From positions 110,510 through 174,509 of the forward strand of contig JAIXWF010000007.1 in NCBI GenBank assembly GCA_027482185.1: a stretch of 64,000 nt of DNA, read 5' to 3'. Shown piece by piece: positions 52,229 through 60,205 of this stretch. Source of the stretch: Opitutaceae bacterium. Its GTDB lineage: Bacteria; Verrucomicrobiota; Verrucomicrobiia; Opitutales; Opitutaceae. The notes under the pieces were generated by a model. The model saw only the letters and a program-made list of their open reading frames with translations, did not search any database and was not told the origin of the DNA. Position 1 is the stretch's first letter. Each line of letters opens with the position of its first letter. The translations under genes and the position numbers were made by a program.

Positions 52229-53473
52229 CTATTCGTAGCGCAGGGCTTCGATGGGATCGAGGGCCGCGGCTTTCCGCGCGGGGTAGTAGCCGAAAAAAAC
52301 ACCGATGATGAAGCTGACGCCGAAGGCGAGCAGGATGGAGTCGGCGGTCACGATCGGTTGGAACGACGAAGCGCTTCCGACCAGGTGCGCCGTCGCCACG
52401 CCCAGCACGACGCCGACCAACCCGCCGCACAGGCTCAGCGTGACGGCCTCGATCAGGAACTGGAGATTGATCGCGGAAGCCTGGGCGCCCACCGCGATGC
52501 GAATGCCGATCTCGCGGGTCCGCTCCGTCACGCTCACCAGCATGATGTTCATGATGCCGATGCCGCCGACCAGGAGCGACAGGCTGGAAACGGCGCCGAG
52601 CAGCAGCTTCACGATTCCCGTCACGGAGCCGACGGTCTCGGCGATGTCCTTTTGGTTGAAGATGCTGAAGTCGTCCGCCTGCCCCGGGGCGAGGCGGTGG
52701 CGTTGGCGGAGGAGGCCGGAAATCTGGGCCTGCGCGATTTCCATCCGCGCGGCGGAGCGGATCTGGATGTTCACCGAACGCAGGTAGCGGTCGCCGGTGA
52801 TCCGCTTCATCGCCGTCGTGTAGGGCACGAGCAAACGGTCGTCCTGGTTTTGCCCGCCCATGCCCGCGCCTTTGCCGGCCAGCACGCCGACGATGACGAA
52901 GGGAATGTTCTTCACCCGCACCGTTTGTCCCAGGGGATTCAGCGGGCCGAAGAGTTCGAGCGCGGTCTTGGAGCCGATGACCGCGACCTTGGCGGAACTG
53001 CGCACGTCGCGTTCGCCGAACATCGCGCCGCCGGCGAGCGGCCAATCCCGGATCTGCAAGTATTCTGGAGAAACGCCGACGATGCTCGTGGACCAATTGC
53101 GGCCGTTGGCGACGGCCGGGGCGAAACCGGAAACCTCCGGGCTGACCGCGGCGACATCGGCGATCTCGCGGGCGATGGCTTCCGCATCCCCGAGGGTGAG
53201 CGTGCTGGCGCTGCCTTGGCCGGAATTGACGCCGCCGGAGCGTTTGCTGCCGGCGAACACCGTCAGCAGATTTTCCCCGAGGGCCGAAACCTGCTGCGTG
53301 ATGCTGGCCTGGGCGCCGTTGCCGACCGCCGCCATCGCCACCACGGCGGCGACGCCGATGATGATGCCGAGGGCGGTCAGCGCGGAGCGCAGTTGGTTTC
53401 GCCGCAAGGCGCGCAGCGCGACGAAGACCGTCTGCCACGATTGCTGAACCAGAACGTGAAGGGTGTTGAGCAT
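52229..53473 (-). CDS. MacB-type ABC transporter permease
   Basis: 414 aa with the MacB/LolCE-like architecture: TM1 near residue 35 (LTALGIIIGVAAVVAMAAVG), a large periplasmic domain (SPEVSGFAPAVANGRNWS, DWPLAGGAMFGERDVRSSAKVAVIG), then three C-terminal helices (LLLGAVSSLSLLVGGIGIMNIMLVSV, SLCGGLVGVVLGV, LLAFGVSFIIGVFFGYYPARKAAALDPIEALRYE). The ERTREIGIRIAVGA coupling segment and the YPARKAA...PIEALRYE end are family signatures. It works with the ATPase encoded 2 bp upstream and the MacA-like adaptor. Last gene of the efflux operon. Confidence 0.92.
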   Translation of the reverse strand: MLNTLHVLVQQSWQTVFVALRALRRNQLRSALTALGIIIGVAAVVAMAAVGNGAQASITQQVSALGENLLTVFAGSKRSGGVNSGQGSASTLTLGDAEAIAREIADVAAVSPEVSGFAPAVANGRNWSTSIVGVSPEYLQIRDWPLAGGAMFGERDVRSSAKVAVIGSKTALELFGPLNPLGQTVRVKNIPFVIVGVLAGKGAGMGGQNQDDRLLVPYTTAMKRITGDRYLRSVNIQIRSAARMEIAQAQISGLLRQRHRLAPGQADDFSIFNQKDIAETVGSVTGIVKLLLGAVSSLSLLVGGIGIMNIMLVSVTERTREIGIRIAVGAQASAINLQFLIEAVTLSLCGGLVGVVLGVATAHLVGSASSFQPIVTADSILLAFGVSFIIGVFFGYYPARKAAALDPIEALRYE

Positions 53474-53475
53474 GG

Positions 53476-54255
53476 TCAGTTCAAATCGGCCTGTTGCTCG
53501 GTCCGATTCAGCGCGGCGAGCTCCGCCGCGGCGGACCGGCGGTCGGGATTGACGGTGTCGCCGATCACCCGGCCGTCGCGCATCACGACGAGGCGCTTGC
53601 AGTAGGCGGCGATGTCGAGCTCGTGCGTCACCATGACCAACGAGATTCCGGCCGCGTTGAGTTCCTGGAACAGCCCCATGATCTCGATGCTGGTGCGCGA
53701 ATCGAGATTGCCGGTGGGCTCGTCGGCCAGCACGAGTTCGGGTTGGTTCACCAGCGCCCGCGCGATCGCGACCCGTTGCTGTTGTCCGCCCGAAAGTTGG
53801 TTCGGGTGATGATCGTGGCGATCGGCGAGGCCGACCCTTTCGAGGGCGAACAGGGCGCGGCGGCGACGCTCCCGGCGCGGGATGAGCGGAACCGTGTAGA
53901 GCATCGGCAGCTCGACGTTTTCGAGCGCGCTGGTGCGGGCGAGCAGGTTGAAACCCTGGAACACGAAACCCAGCTTGCGGTTGCGGAACACCGCGAGCTG
54001 CGGCGGGCTGAGCCGCGCGACGTCGACGCCATCGAGCTCGTAGTCTCCCGCGGTCGGCTGGTCGAGACAGCCCAGCGTGTTCATGAGGGTCGATTTGCCG
54101 GAACCGCTCGCGCCCATCACGGCGACGAAATCGCCGCGGGCAATGTCGAGCGTGACCCCGCGCACGGCCCGCACTTCGACTGCGCCGGTGCGGTACGTTT
54201 TGCAAAGATTCCGCAGCCGGATCACCGGCGCGGCTGCGACGTCGGCGGCGTTCAT
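53476..54255 (-). CDS. MacB/LolD-type ABC transporter ATP-binding protein
   Basis: 259 aa ABC ATPase: Walker [11 protein letters not shown] (about residues 47-56), Q-loop [11 protein letters not shown], signature [15 protein letters not shown], Walker [13 protein letters not shown] and an H-loop VTHE. The [22 protein letters not shown] stretch is typical of the LolD/MacB group. It is a stand-alone subunit, whereas E. coli MacB is an ATPase-permease fusion. The start overlaps the adaptor stop (ATGA), and the permease follows after 2 bp, so the three are co-translated. Confidence 0.93.
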   Translation of the reverse strand: MNAADVAAAPVIRLRNLCKTYRTGAVEVRAVRGVTLDIARGDFVAVMGASGSGKSTLMNTLGCLDQPTAGDYELDGVDVARLSPPQLAVFRNRKLGFVFQGFNLLARTSALENVELPMLYTVPLIPRRERRRRALFALERVGLADRHDHHPNQLSGGQQQRVAIARALVNQPELVLADEPTGNLDSRTSIEIMGLFQELNAAGISLVMVTHELDIAAYCKRLVVMRDGRVIGDTVNPDRRSAAAELAALNRTEQQADLN

Positions 54256-55400
54256 TGCGGGGGATGCGGCGGTTCCTTCGGCAGGAAGCCCGTGCTCTTG
54301 GTCGGAAACGACAGGGTCGAAACGACCACCGCGGCGTTCTCGTCGAGCCCGGCGGCGATCTCCGTCTCCGTGCCGTCGGTGATCCCCGCCTTGACCAAGA
54401 CGGGCTTGAGCTCCGCGGGATTCGTCCCGAGCGCGTAGACCAACCGTTGCGTGCGGCCGAACTCCTTCGGGGGCGATTGCTCGAACGGCACTCCCTCCGG
54501 CGGAGAATAGCGGAGCGCGAGGTTCGGGATTTTCAGGACGCCCTTTCGCTCGGCCACGAGAACGGACACGTTGGCCGTCATGCCCGGAAACAGTTTCCGC
54601 CCGGGATTCTCGACGGCGATGATGGTTTCGTAGGTGACGACGTTTTGGGTCGTGGTGGGCGACCGGCGGACTTGGCTGACGACGCCGTCGAAGATTTCCT
54701 CGGCAAACGCGTCCACGGTGAAGCTGACCGGCTGGCCTTCCTTCACGAGACCGATCTCCGCTTCCGAGATCGCGGCGGCGATGTTCATCCGCGTGATGTC
54801 CTGCGCGATCGTGAACAGCAGCGGCGTCGTCATGGCGGCGATGACGGTTTGACCGAGATCGACCCGGCGGGAGATCACGACGCCGTCGACCGGCGCGGTG
54901 ATTTTGCAGTAGCCGAGATTGGCGCGGGCGCTGGCGAGCGCCGCCTCGCGGATGACGACCGTGGCCTCGGCCTGCGCGACCTCGGCGTTGGCCTGGTCGA
55001 GGTCGAGTTGCGACGCCGCCTTGGCGGGCACGAGGATTTTTTTCCGCTCCAGATTCTGCCGCCGGAGCGTGAGGTTGGCCCTTGCTCCGGCGAGTTCGCC
55101 AGCGGCCTGTTGCAGCGCCGCTTCGTAGACGGTCGGGTCGATCTCGGCGACCAATTGGCCCTTTTTCACGGGCGAATTGAAGTCCGCATGGAGCGCGGAG
55201 ATTTTGCCGGAGACTTGGCTGCCCACCTCGACGCTGACCACGGGGCTCAGGGTGCCGCTGGCCGTCACGTGTTGCACGATGTCGCCGCGTCGGACGGGTA
55301 CGGTTTCGAAACGCGCCGCGGGACCGAGGGGCCGGCAGGCGGAGCCCAGGAAGGCAAGCAAGGTCGCGGCGAAAATCCGCGGAAGGTATCTTGGGTTCAT
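54252..55400 (-). CDS. MacA-like periplasmic efflux adaptor
   Basis: 382 aa. An N-terminal membrane or lipoprotein-like signal (IFAATLLAFLGSAC) leads to the HlyD/MacA core: VRRGDIVQHVTASGTLSPVVSVEVGSQVSGKISAL (first lipoyl half), a helical hairpin (AALQQAAGELAGARANLTLRRQNLERKK), the second lipoyl half CKITAPVDGVVISRRVDLGQTV, and beta-barrel and membrane-proximal domains. It links the inner-membrane MacB pair to the outer-membrane channel encoded just upstream. The ATG at 55400 was chosen over one at 55460 because the signal begins there. The cysteine is not preceded by a perfect lipobox. Confidence 0.9.
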   Translation of the reverse strand: MNPRYLPRIFAATLLAFLGSACRPLGPAARFETVPVRRGDIVQHVTASGTLSPVVSVEVGSQVSGKISALHADFNSPVKKGQLVAEIDPTVYEAALQQAAGELAGARANLTLRRQNLERKKILVPAKAASQLDLDQANAEVAQAEATVVIREAALASARANLGYCKITAPVDGVVISRRVDLGQTVIAAMTTPLLFTIAQDITRMNIAAAISEAEIGLVKEGQPVSFTVDAFAEEIFDGVVSQVRRSPTTTQNVVTYETIIAVENPGRKLFPGMTANVSVLVAERKGVLKIPNLALRYSPPEGVPFEQSPPKEFGRTQRLVYALGTNPAELKPVLVKAGITDGTETEIAAGLDENAAVVVSTLSFPTKSTGFLPKEPPHPPQ

Positions 55401-55405
55401 GAGAT

Positions 55406-56779
55406 TCAACGCCATCCGCCGCCGAGCGCGCGGTAGAGCGCGATTCGGCTTTCGAGCCACCGGTAGCGCGTCTGGAGCCGGCCCTGCTCGGCGGCGTAGA
55501 GGTCCTGTTGCGCGACGAGGACGTTAAGGTAGGCGTCCTCGCCCTGCCGGAACCGCGTTTGGGCAAGGTCGAGCCGCGCGCGCTGGGCGGCGACCAACTC
55601 GGCGCGCGCGGCGAGCTCCGCGGCATAGCACTCGCCGGCAACCAACGCGTCCGCCACTTCCCGGAAGGCCGTCTGGACGGTCCGTTGGTAGTTCGCGATT
55701 TCGATGCGCTCGCCGAGTTTGGCCGCATCGAGCTCGGCGCGGAGCCGGCGGCGATTGAACAGCGGCACTTTGATCTGCGGCATGAAACTCCAGACGCCGG
55801 TTCCCGTACCGAGGAGCTGTTCGAACTCGGCGCTGGCCGTGCCGAGCGATCCCGTGAGCGAGATGCTCGGAAAGAAAGCGGCGCGCGCGGCGGTGATGTC
55901 GGCCTGAGCGGCCTTCAGCGTGTGCTCGGCCCGGAGGATATCCGGTCGAAACTGCAGCAGGTCCGAGGGGAGGCCGGGCGCGACGGGCGCGATCGGCTCG
56001 CCGTCGCCGAACGCCCTGCCGGCGGGCAGATCCGCGGGCAACGGCTGCCCGAGCAGCAGCGCAAGGGAGTGGTTCGACTGGGCCGCCTGGCGCCGGTAGG
56101 CGAGAAGGTTGATCTTGGCGGATTGGACCTGGCCCTCGGCGGCGCGCACGTCGAGTTCGCTGCCCGCTCCGGCGTCGGATTTGGCGCGGGTCAACGCGAG
56201 CGACTGGCGCGCGGCGGCGAGCGTCTCCTCCGCGAGCGCCGCCTGGGCTTCGGCCTGAAGCAGGGCGAAGTACTGCGCGCCGACTCCCGCCACGAGGGTG
56301 ATTTGGGTCGCGCGCTGCGCCTCGACGGTGGCGAAGTAGCGCTCCAACGCCTGCCGATTCAGGCTGTGCACGCGGCCGAAGAAATCCAACTCGTAGGCGG
56401 TCGCGCCCAGGCTCGCGCTCCAGGAATCGACGGTCCGGTCGGCCGCATGCGAACGCGTGAAGGAACCGCCGCCGGAGACGGACGGCAGCAGATCGGTGCG
56501 GCTGACCCGCTCCTGCGCGCGGCTCTGCTCGACGCGGAGCAGCGCGACGCGCAGGTCGAGGTTGTTGGCCAACGCGAGTTCGATCAGACGCTGGAGGCGT
56601 TCGTCGGCGAAGACGTTTTTCCACGATGGTTGCGCCGGGCTCGCCGCGTCCGCGACGGAGGCGACCGTAGGATAGGCCGCCGCCAACGGTACGCCCGGGC
56701 GCTCGTACGACGGTGCGAGGTTGCAACCCGCCAGAAGGAAGGCCGCGCCGCCGGCCGCGATGAAGTGAGGAATTCGCAT
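55406..56779 (-). CDS. Outer-membrane efflux lipoprotein (NodT/OprM/TolC family)
   Basis: 457 aa with a lipoprotein signal ending LLAGC (Cys near 19). Two OEP repeats are typical: KNVFADERLQRLIELALANNLDLRVALLRVEQSRAQ at the start of repeat one and FRPDILRAEHTLKAAQADITAARAAFFPSISLTGSLG for repeat two, ending QLQTRY-like DLYAAEQGRLQTRYRWLESRIALYRALGGGWR. It forms the outer-membrane exit duct of the tripartite pump. It ends 5 bp before the adaptor gene starts and begins just after the DUF6268 gene, so it belongs to the same operon. Confidence 0.93.
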   Translation of the reverse strand: MRIPHFIAAGGAAFLLAGCNLAPSYERPGVPLAAAYPTVASVADAASPAQPSWKNVFADERLQRLIELALANNLDLRVALLRVEQSRAQERVSRTDLLPSVSGGGSFTRSHAADRTVDSWSASLGATAYELDFFGRVHSLNRQALERYFATVEAQRATQITLVAGVGAQYFALLQAEAQAALAEETLAAARQSLALTRAKSDAGAGSELDVRAAEGQVQSAKINLLAYRRQAAQSNHSLALLLGQPLPADLPAGRAFGDGEPIAPVAPGLPSDLLQFRPDILRAEHTLKAAQADITAARAAFFPSISLTGSLGTASAEFEQLLGTGTGVWSFMPQIKVPLFNRRRLRAELDAAKLGERIEIANYQRTVQTAFREVADALVAGECYAAELAARAELVAAQRARLDLAQTRFRQGEDAYLNVLVAQQDLYAAEQGRLQTRYRWLESRIALYRALGGGWR

Positions 56780-56784
56780 TCGGC

Positions 56785-57729
56785 TCAGAAGGTCAGGCGC
56801 AGGCCGAGTTGAAGGTACGGCGCCGATCCGAATTTCACGGTTTCCCCGATCCGGGTGTAGTCGATCCGGCGGTCCACCGAGTAGCCGCCTTCGGCGTTCA
56901 CTCCCAGTTTCGGTGTCAGGCGCAGCTCGAATCCCGCTCCGACGCGGACGTCGCGGTAGCTCGCCAGTGCATGGTTGTAGCGCGGATCGTTGCGCCCGGA
57001 TCCGAAGTTTCGGTCCGTGCGAAACGTGGCGCCCTCCAGGCTGGCCCCGGCGTGAAACGCCCACTGCCGATTCGGACGATAGACGACCTGCGGGCGGGGC
57101 ACCGTCAGGCTCAACGTGAGTTCCGGGCTTATTGTCCAGGTGGCGCCGAAAACCGGCAGCACCGGCAGTTCGCCGTCGGGGTTGGCCAGCGCGCCGAACA
57201 TCCACGTCACCGCCGGACGGGAACGCCACCGGGCGATAAGTCCGCCGCTGAGGCCGACGTCGTCGCCCGAGATATCCGCGGTGCGATAGAGCGTCGGGCT
57301 CAGCCGCACCATGAACTGCCACGCTTCGTTCGGCCGGTAGCCCAATCCCGTGTCGAGGCTGATGCTGCGGGCCGATCCGGGTACGGGCGCGTCCGGCGTC
57401 TCGTCGAAGTGGATACTTCGCGCGGCGAGACCGAGCGGCATCATGAAGGTCGGCGGACGGACCGGAACCATGCCTTGGAGGAAAAACGAAACACTCTCGG
57501 CGCCGCTGTCCGGGCGGGATCGGCCGCGGAAGTCCGCCGGGCTTGCGCCGGTGGATGCATACTCCACGTGCAACGTGACGGGCGGACGGGCGCCTTGGGC
57601 CCTCGGGTCCGCGGCGGAATCGGAGTCGCCGAAGGATTGGGCCAAGACCGACGAGGCGCCGGCAAGCGCGAGCGAAAGCAAAAGCATCCGGCGGCCGTGC
57701 GGCGCGCGGAGAGACGGCGTGGTTTTCAT
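56785..57729 (-). CDS. DUF6268-like outer-membrane beta-barrel protein
   Basis: 314 aa with a signal peptide (LLLSLALAGASSVLAQ). Alternating amphipathic strands (for example ARSISLDTGLGYRPNEAWQFMVRLSP, LTLSLTVPRPQVVYRPNRQWAFHAGAS, GSAPYLQLGLRLTF) end in a C-terminal phenylalanine, as expected of an outer-membrane barrel recognised by BamA. It resembles DUF6268 proteins. Function unknown. It begins on the stop of a 56-aa membrane protein (ATGA) and is followed closely by the efflux channel gene, so it may help export or sense the pump's substrate. Confidence 0.7.
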   Translation of the reverse strand: MKTTPSLRAPHGRRMLLLSLALAGASSVLAQSFGDSDSAADPRAQGARPPVTLHVEYASTGASPADFRGRSRPDSGAESVSFFLQGMVPVRPPTFMMPLGLAARSIHFDETPDAPVPGSARSISLDTGLGYRPNEAWQFMVRLSPTLYRTADISGDDVGLSGGLIARWRSRPAVTWMFGALANPDGELPVLPVFGATWTISPELTLSLTVPRPQVVYRPNRQWAFHAGASLEGATFRTDRNFGSGRNDPRYNHALASYRDVRVGAGFELRLTPKLGVNAEGGYSVDRRIDYTRIGETVKFGSAPYLQLGLRLTF

Positions 57730-57896
57730 CGGCGGTCAGATGGCGAAGGGGCGGATGCGATTTCCGGCCGTTCAACGATGGCGGTTTGCCGGCCGGGCTT
57801 GGCCTCGCGCGGCGGGTGGGCGGGGGCGGCGCCGAGCGATGGCTCCGTGGCAACGAGGAGGACGAGCGCGGCAACGATGACAGCGACGGTGATCAT
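57726..57896 (-). CDS. Small single-pass membrane protein (56 aa)
   Basis: 56 aa with one N-terminal transmembrane segment (ITVAVIVAALVLLVATEPSLG) and a Pro/basic tail (PPREAKPGRQTAIVERPEI). Translation is coupled to the DUF6268 gene by a 4-bp overlap, and it is the first gene of the efflux operon. Coding is supported by the coupling and the clean membrane helix; no family is recognised. Small single-pass proteins at the head of efflux operons can modulate the pump, but that is inference. Confidence 0.5.
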   Translation of the reverse strand: MITVAVIVAALVLLVATEPSLGAAPAHPPREAKPGRQTAIVERPEIASAPSPSDRR

Positions 57897-58024
57897 GAGT
57901 TGAAGCGACGGAACCGCCGTCACGCGGCGATTTGCTGCGGGGCCGTCCGCCAACGAGCGCGGGAGGGAATGTGGATTTTCATGCCCCACTGTGTCCGGGC
58001 CGCGCGGCCGTTGTCCCGGCACGG

Positions 58025-58074
58025 AGTGTAAATGAGTGTTTCCGGTCCGGCCGCCGGAAATATTTCGTTACACT
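58025..58074. promoter_or_regulatory. Inverted AGTGTAA/TTACACT repeat in the divergent efflux/two-component promoter region
   Basis: AGTGTAA (58025-58031) is the reverse complement of TTACACT (58068-58074). Both lie in a lower-GC patch 46-95 bp upstream of the response regulator GTG, and also upstream of the divergent efflux operon. OmpR-family regulators often bind paired GTAA/GTGTAA-like half-sites, so this is a candidate operator. Confidence 0.45.
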
Positions 58075-58119
58075 TTCCGGCGTCGTTTTTGGCGGCGCGT
58101 CCTCTACGGTGGCCGCCGC

Positions 58120-58845
58120 GTGAAAGAGGCCCACGGCAAAATCCTGATCGTCGAAGATGATGCGCGCACGCGCGTGCTGCTCGAACGCTACCTGAAAGAC
58201 CAGGGGTTCGCCGTGGTCACGTTGCCCGACGGACGGAAGTTGGACGAGACCCTCGCGGCCTACGCGGTGAAACTCGTGATTCTCGACCTGATGCTGCCGC
58301 GCGAAGACGGGCTTTCGCTCTGCCGGCGCCTGCGCGGGGCGGGCCGGACGGTGCCGATCATCATGCTCACGGCCAAGGGCGACGAAGTGGATCGCGTGGT
58401 GGGGCTCGAGCTGGGGGCCGACGATTATCTCGCAAAGCCCTTCAGCCCGCGGGAACTCGTCGCCCGGATCAACGCGGTGCTGCGGCGCCAAGCGCCGGTC
58501 ACGCCCGGCGCGCCGCCGGCGGACGCGACGTTGGCGCGTTTCGGTCCGTGGGAATTCCACCGCGGCGCGCGGCAATTGGTCCGGCGGGGCGAGGTGTTTG
58601 CGCTGACCACCGGGGAATTCGCGGTGCTGGAGGCGCTCGTCAATCACCCGCGGCAGACGCTGTCGCGGGAGAAACTCATGGACCTCGCGCGCGGCCGCGG
58701 CCACGGCGTCCATGACCGCAGCATGGACGTGCAGATTTCCCGCCTTCGCCGGATCATCGAAGCCGATCCCTCCGATCCGCAGTTCATCCAGACGGTCTGG
58801 GGTTTCGGCTATGTCTTCGTGCCCGACGGGCCCAAAAACCAATGA
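58120..58845 (+). CDS. OmpR-family response regulator
   Basis: 241 aa. Receiver domain residues 6-120: acidic pair in LIVEDDARTR, phosphoacceptor D56 in LVILDLMLPREDG, the switch Thr in IIMLTAKGD, and the switch Lys in DDYLAKPFSPRELVARI. The C-terminal winged helix (about 145-235) has LTTGEFAVLEALVNHPRQTLSREKLM and DVQISRLRRIIEADPSDPQFIQTVWGFGYVF, typical of OmpR. The GTG at 58120 starts VKEAHGKILIVEDD; an upstream in-frame ATG would add 28 non-conserved residues. It overlaps the kinase start (ATGA). Divergent from the efflux operon, which it may control. Confidence 0.93.
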   Translation: MKEAHGKILIVEDDARTRVLLERYLKDQGFAVVTLPDGRKLDETLAAYAVKLVILDLMLPREDGLSLCRRLRGAGRTVPIIMLTAKGDEVDRVVGLELGADDYLAKPFSPRELVARINAVLRRQAPVTPGAPPADATLARFGPWEFHRGARQLVRRGEVFALTTGEFAVLEALVNHPRQTLSREKLMDLARGRGHGVHDRSMDVQISRLRRIIEADPSDPQFIQTVWGFGYVFVPDGPKNQ

Positions 58846-60149
58846 AGCTCTTTCCCCGCACGTTGCTCGGCCGCACGGCGCTCTACCTCGGGAGCATTCT
58901 GGTCTTCAGCTCCGTCGCGTGGACGGCGGCGATCGGCTATTTCGTGCTGCGGCCGCTGCGCCATATCTACGACCGGCAGATTGCCGACACGATCCTCATG
59001 GCGCAGGCGTTGTTTGAGCGCGAAGCGGCGCCGGCCGGATCGCCGACGCGGGAGCCGCCGTTCGCGCAATTTTCCGGGCTGCGCGTGGTGGCCGAGAACG
59101 AACCACGGCCGAAGTTCCTCGATCCAAGCCGGCGGACCTTGCCCGCGGAGATTCTGACGGGACTGCGGGCCCGGTTGGGCGAACGCATCGATCTCGAGCA
59201 GGAAGCGGGCAGCGAAATCGTGTGGATCCGGTTTCCCGCCGGGGGGCGTTTCTATTGGTTGGTCGTGCCCTTGGTTCCGCCCGCGGTTTTTCCGTATCCC
59301 ACTTTGCTGTGGGTCGGGGGCGGCTTCACGCTGACGATTGCCGGGGCGTACTTGATCGTCTTCCAACTCGCCCGCCGTCTACGGCGCATCACCGAAGCCA
59401 CAGGCGCCGTCGGTCGGGGGCAACCGGCCGCGCCGCTCGAGGAAACCGGCCCGGCGGAGATCCGGGAATTGAGCGCGGGCTTCAACCGGATGGCGGGCGA
59501 TCTGCAGCGCGAGGAAAGCGAACGCCGGCTTATGCTGGCGGGAATTTCCCACGATTTGCGGACGCCGCTGACGCGGTTGCGGATCGCCGCGGAACTCGGC
59601 GCACCGGGCAACGACGCGGCGTTGGCGGGGGGCATGATCCACGACATCGAGGAAATGGATGCGATCCTGAAGCAGTTTCTCGACTACGCGCGGAGCGGCG
59701 GCGAGGAAGCGCCGGTCGAGGCGGATCTGGAGGAAATCGTCCGCGAAGTCTGCGGGCGCTACCGCCGGGCGGGACACGACGTCGACGCGGTGTTGGGCGG
59801 CGTGCCGCCCTTTGCCTTCCGGCCGCTGGCGCTGCGCCGCGCGGTGGCCAATCTGGTGGAGAACGCCGTGCGCTACGGCCGCGGGCCCATCGAGGTGCGG
59901 GTAGCCGCGCGCGACGGGCGGACGCTGCTCGAAGTGGCGGATCGCGGCCCGGGCGTGGCGCCGGATCGCCTGGCAGAAATGGCCCGGCCATTTGTGCGCG
60001 AATCCCCGGCGCGCGCGGCGCTCGGCGCCGGCCTCGGGCTGTCGATTGTCGAACGCATCGCGCAGGCGCACGGCGGCCGACTAATCCTGCGCAACCGCGA
60101 AGGCGGCGGGTTCCTCGCCGCGATCCAATTGCCCCGGAGCAATTCCTGA
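58842..60149 (+). CDS. EnvZ-type sensor histidine kinase
   Basis: 435 aa. TM1 (LYLGSILVFSSVAWTAAIGYFVL, about residues 15-37) and TM2 (LLWVGGGFTLTIAGAYLIVF, about 157-177) enclose a periplasmic sensor of about 115 residues. A HAMP linker (QLARRLRRITEATGAVGRGQ) leads to the phosphoacceptor H237 in GISHDLRTPLTRLRIAAE. The ATPase domain has the N box LVENAVRYGRGP, G1 EVADRGPGVAPDR and G2 GAGLGLSIVERIAQAHGG. The HDLRTPLTRLR sequence and short sensor match the EnvZ group. Signal unknown; neighbours suggest efflux control. Confidence 0.93.
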   Translation: MKLFPRTLLGRTALYLGSILVFSSVAWTAAIGYFVLRPLRHIYDRQIADTILMAQALFEREAAPAGSPTREPPFAQFSGLRVVAENEPRPKFLDPSRRTLPAEILTGLRARLGERIDLEQEAGSEIVWIRFPAGGRFYWLVVPLVPPAVFPYPTLLWVGGGFTLTIAGAYLIVFQLARRLRRITEATGAVGRGQPAAPLEETGPAEIRELSAGFNRMAGDLQREESERRLMLAGISHDLRTPLTRLRIAAELGAPGNDAALAGGMIHDIEEMDAILKQFLDYARSGGEEAPVEADLEEIVREVCGRYRRAGHDVDAVLGGVPPFAFRPLALRRAVANLVENAVRYGRGPIEVRVAARDGRTLLEVADRGPGVAPDRLAEMARPFVRESPARAALGAGLGLSIVERIAQAHGGRLILRNREGGGFLAAIQLPRSNS

Positions 60150-60205
60150 CCGCGCCGCCGCGCCCGCGGATCCGCCCCGGGCCCCGGCGGTGGCGGGCGT
60201 TTCCC

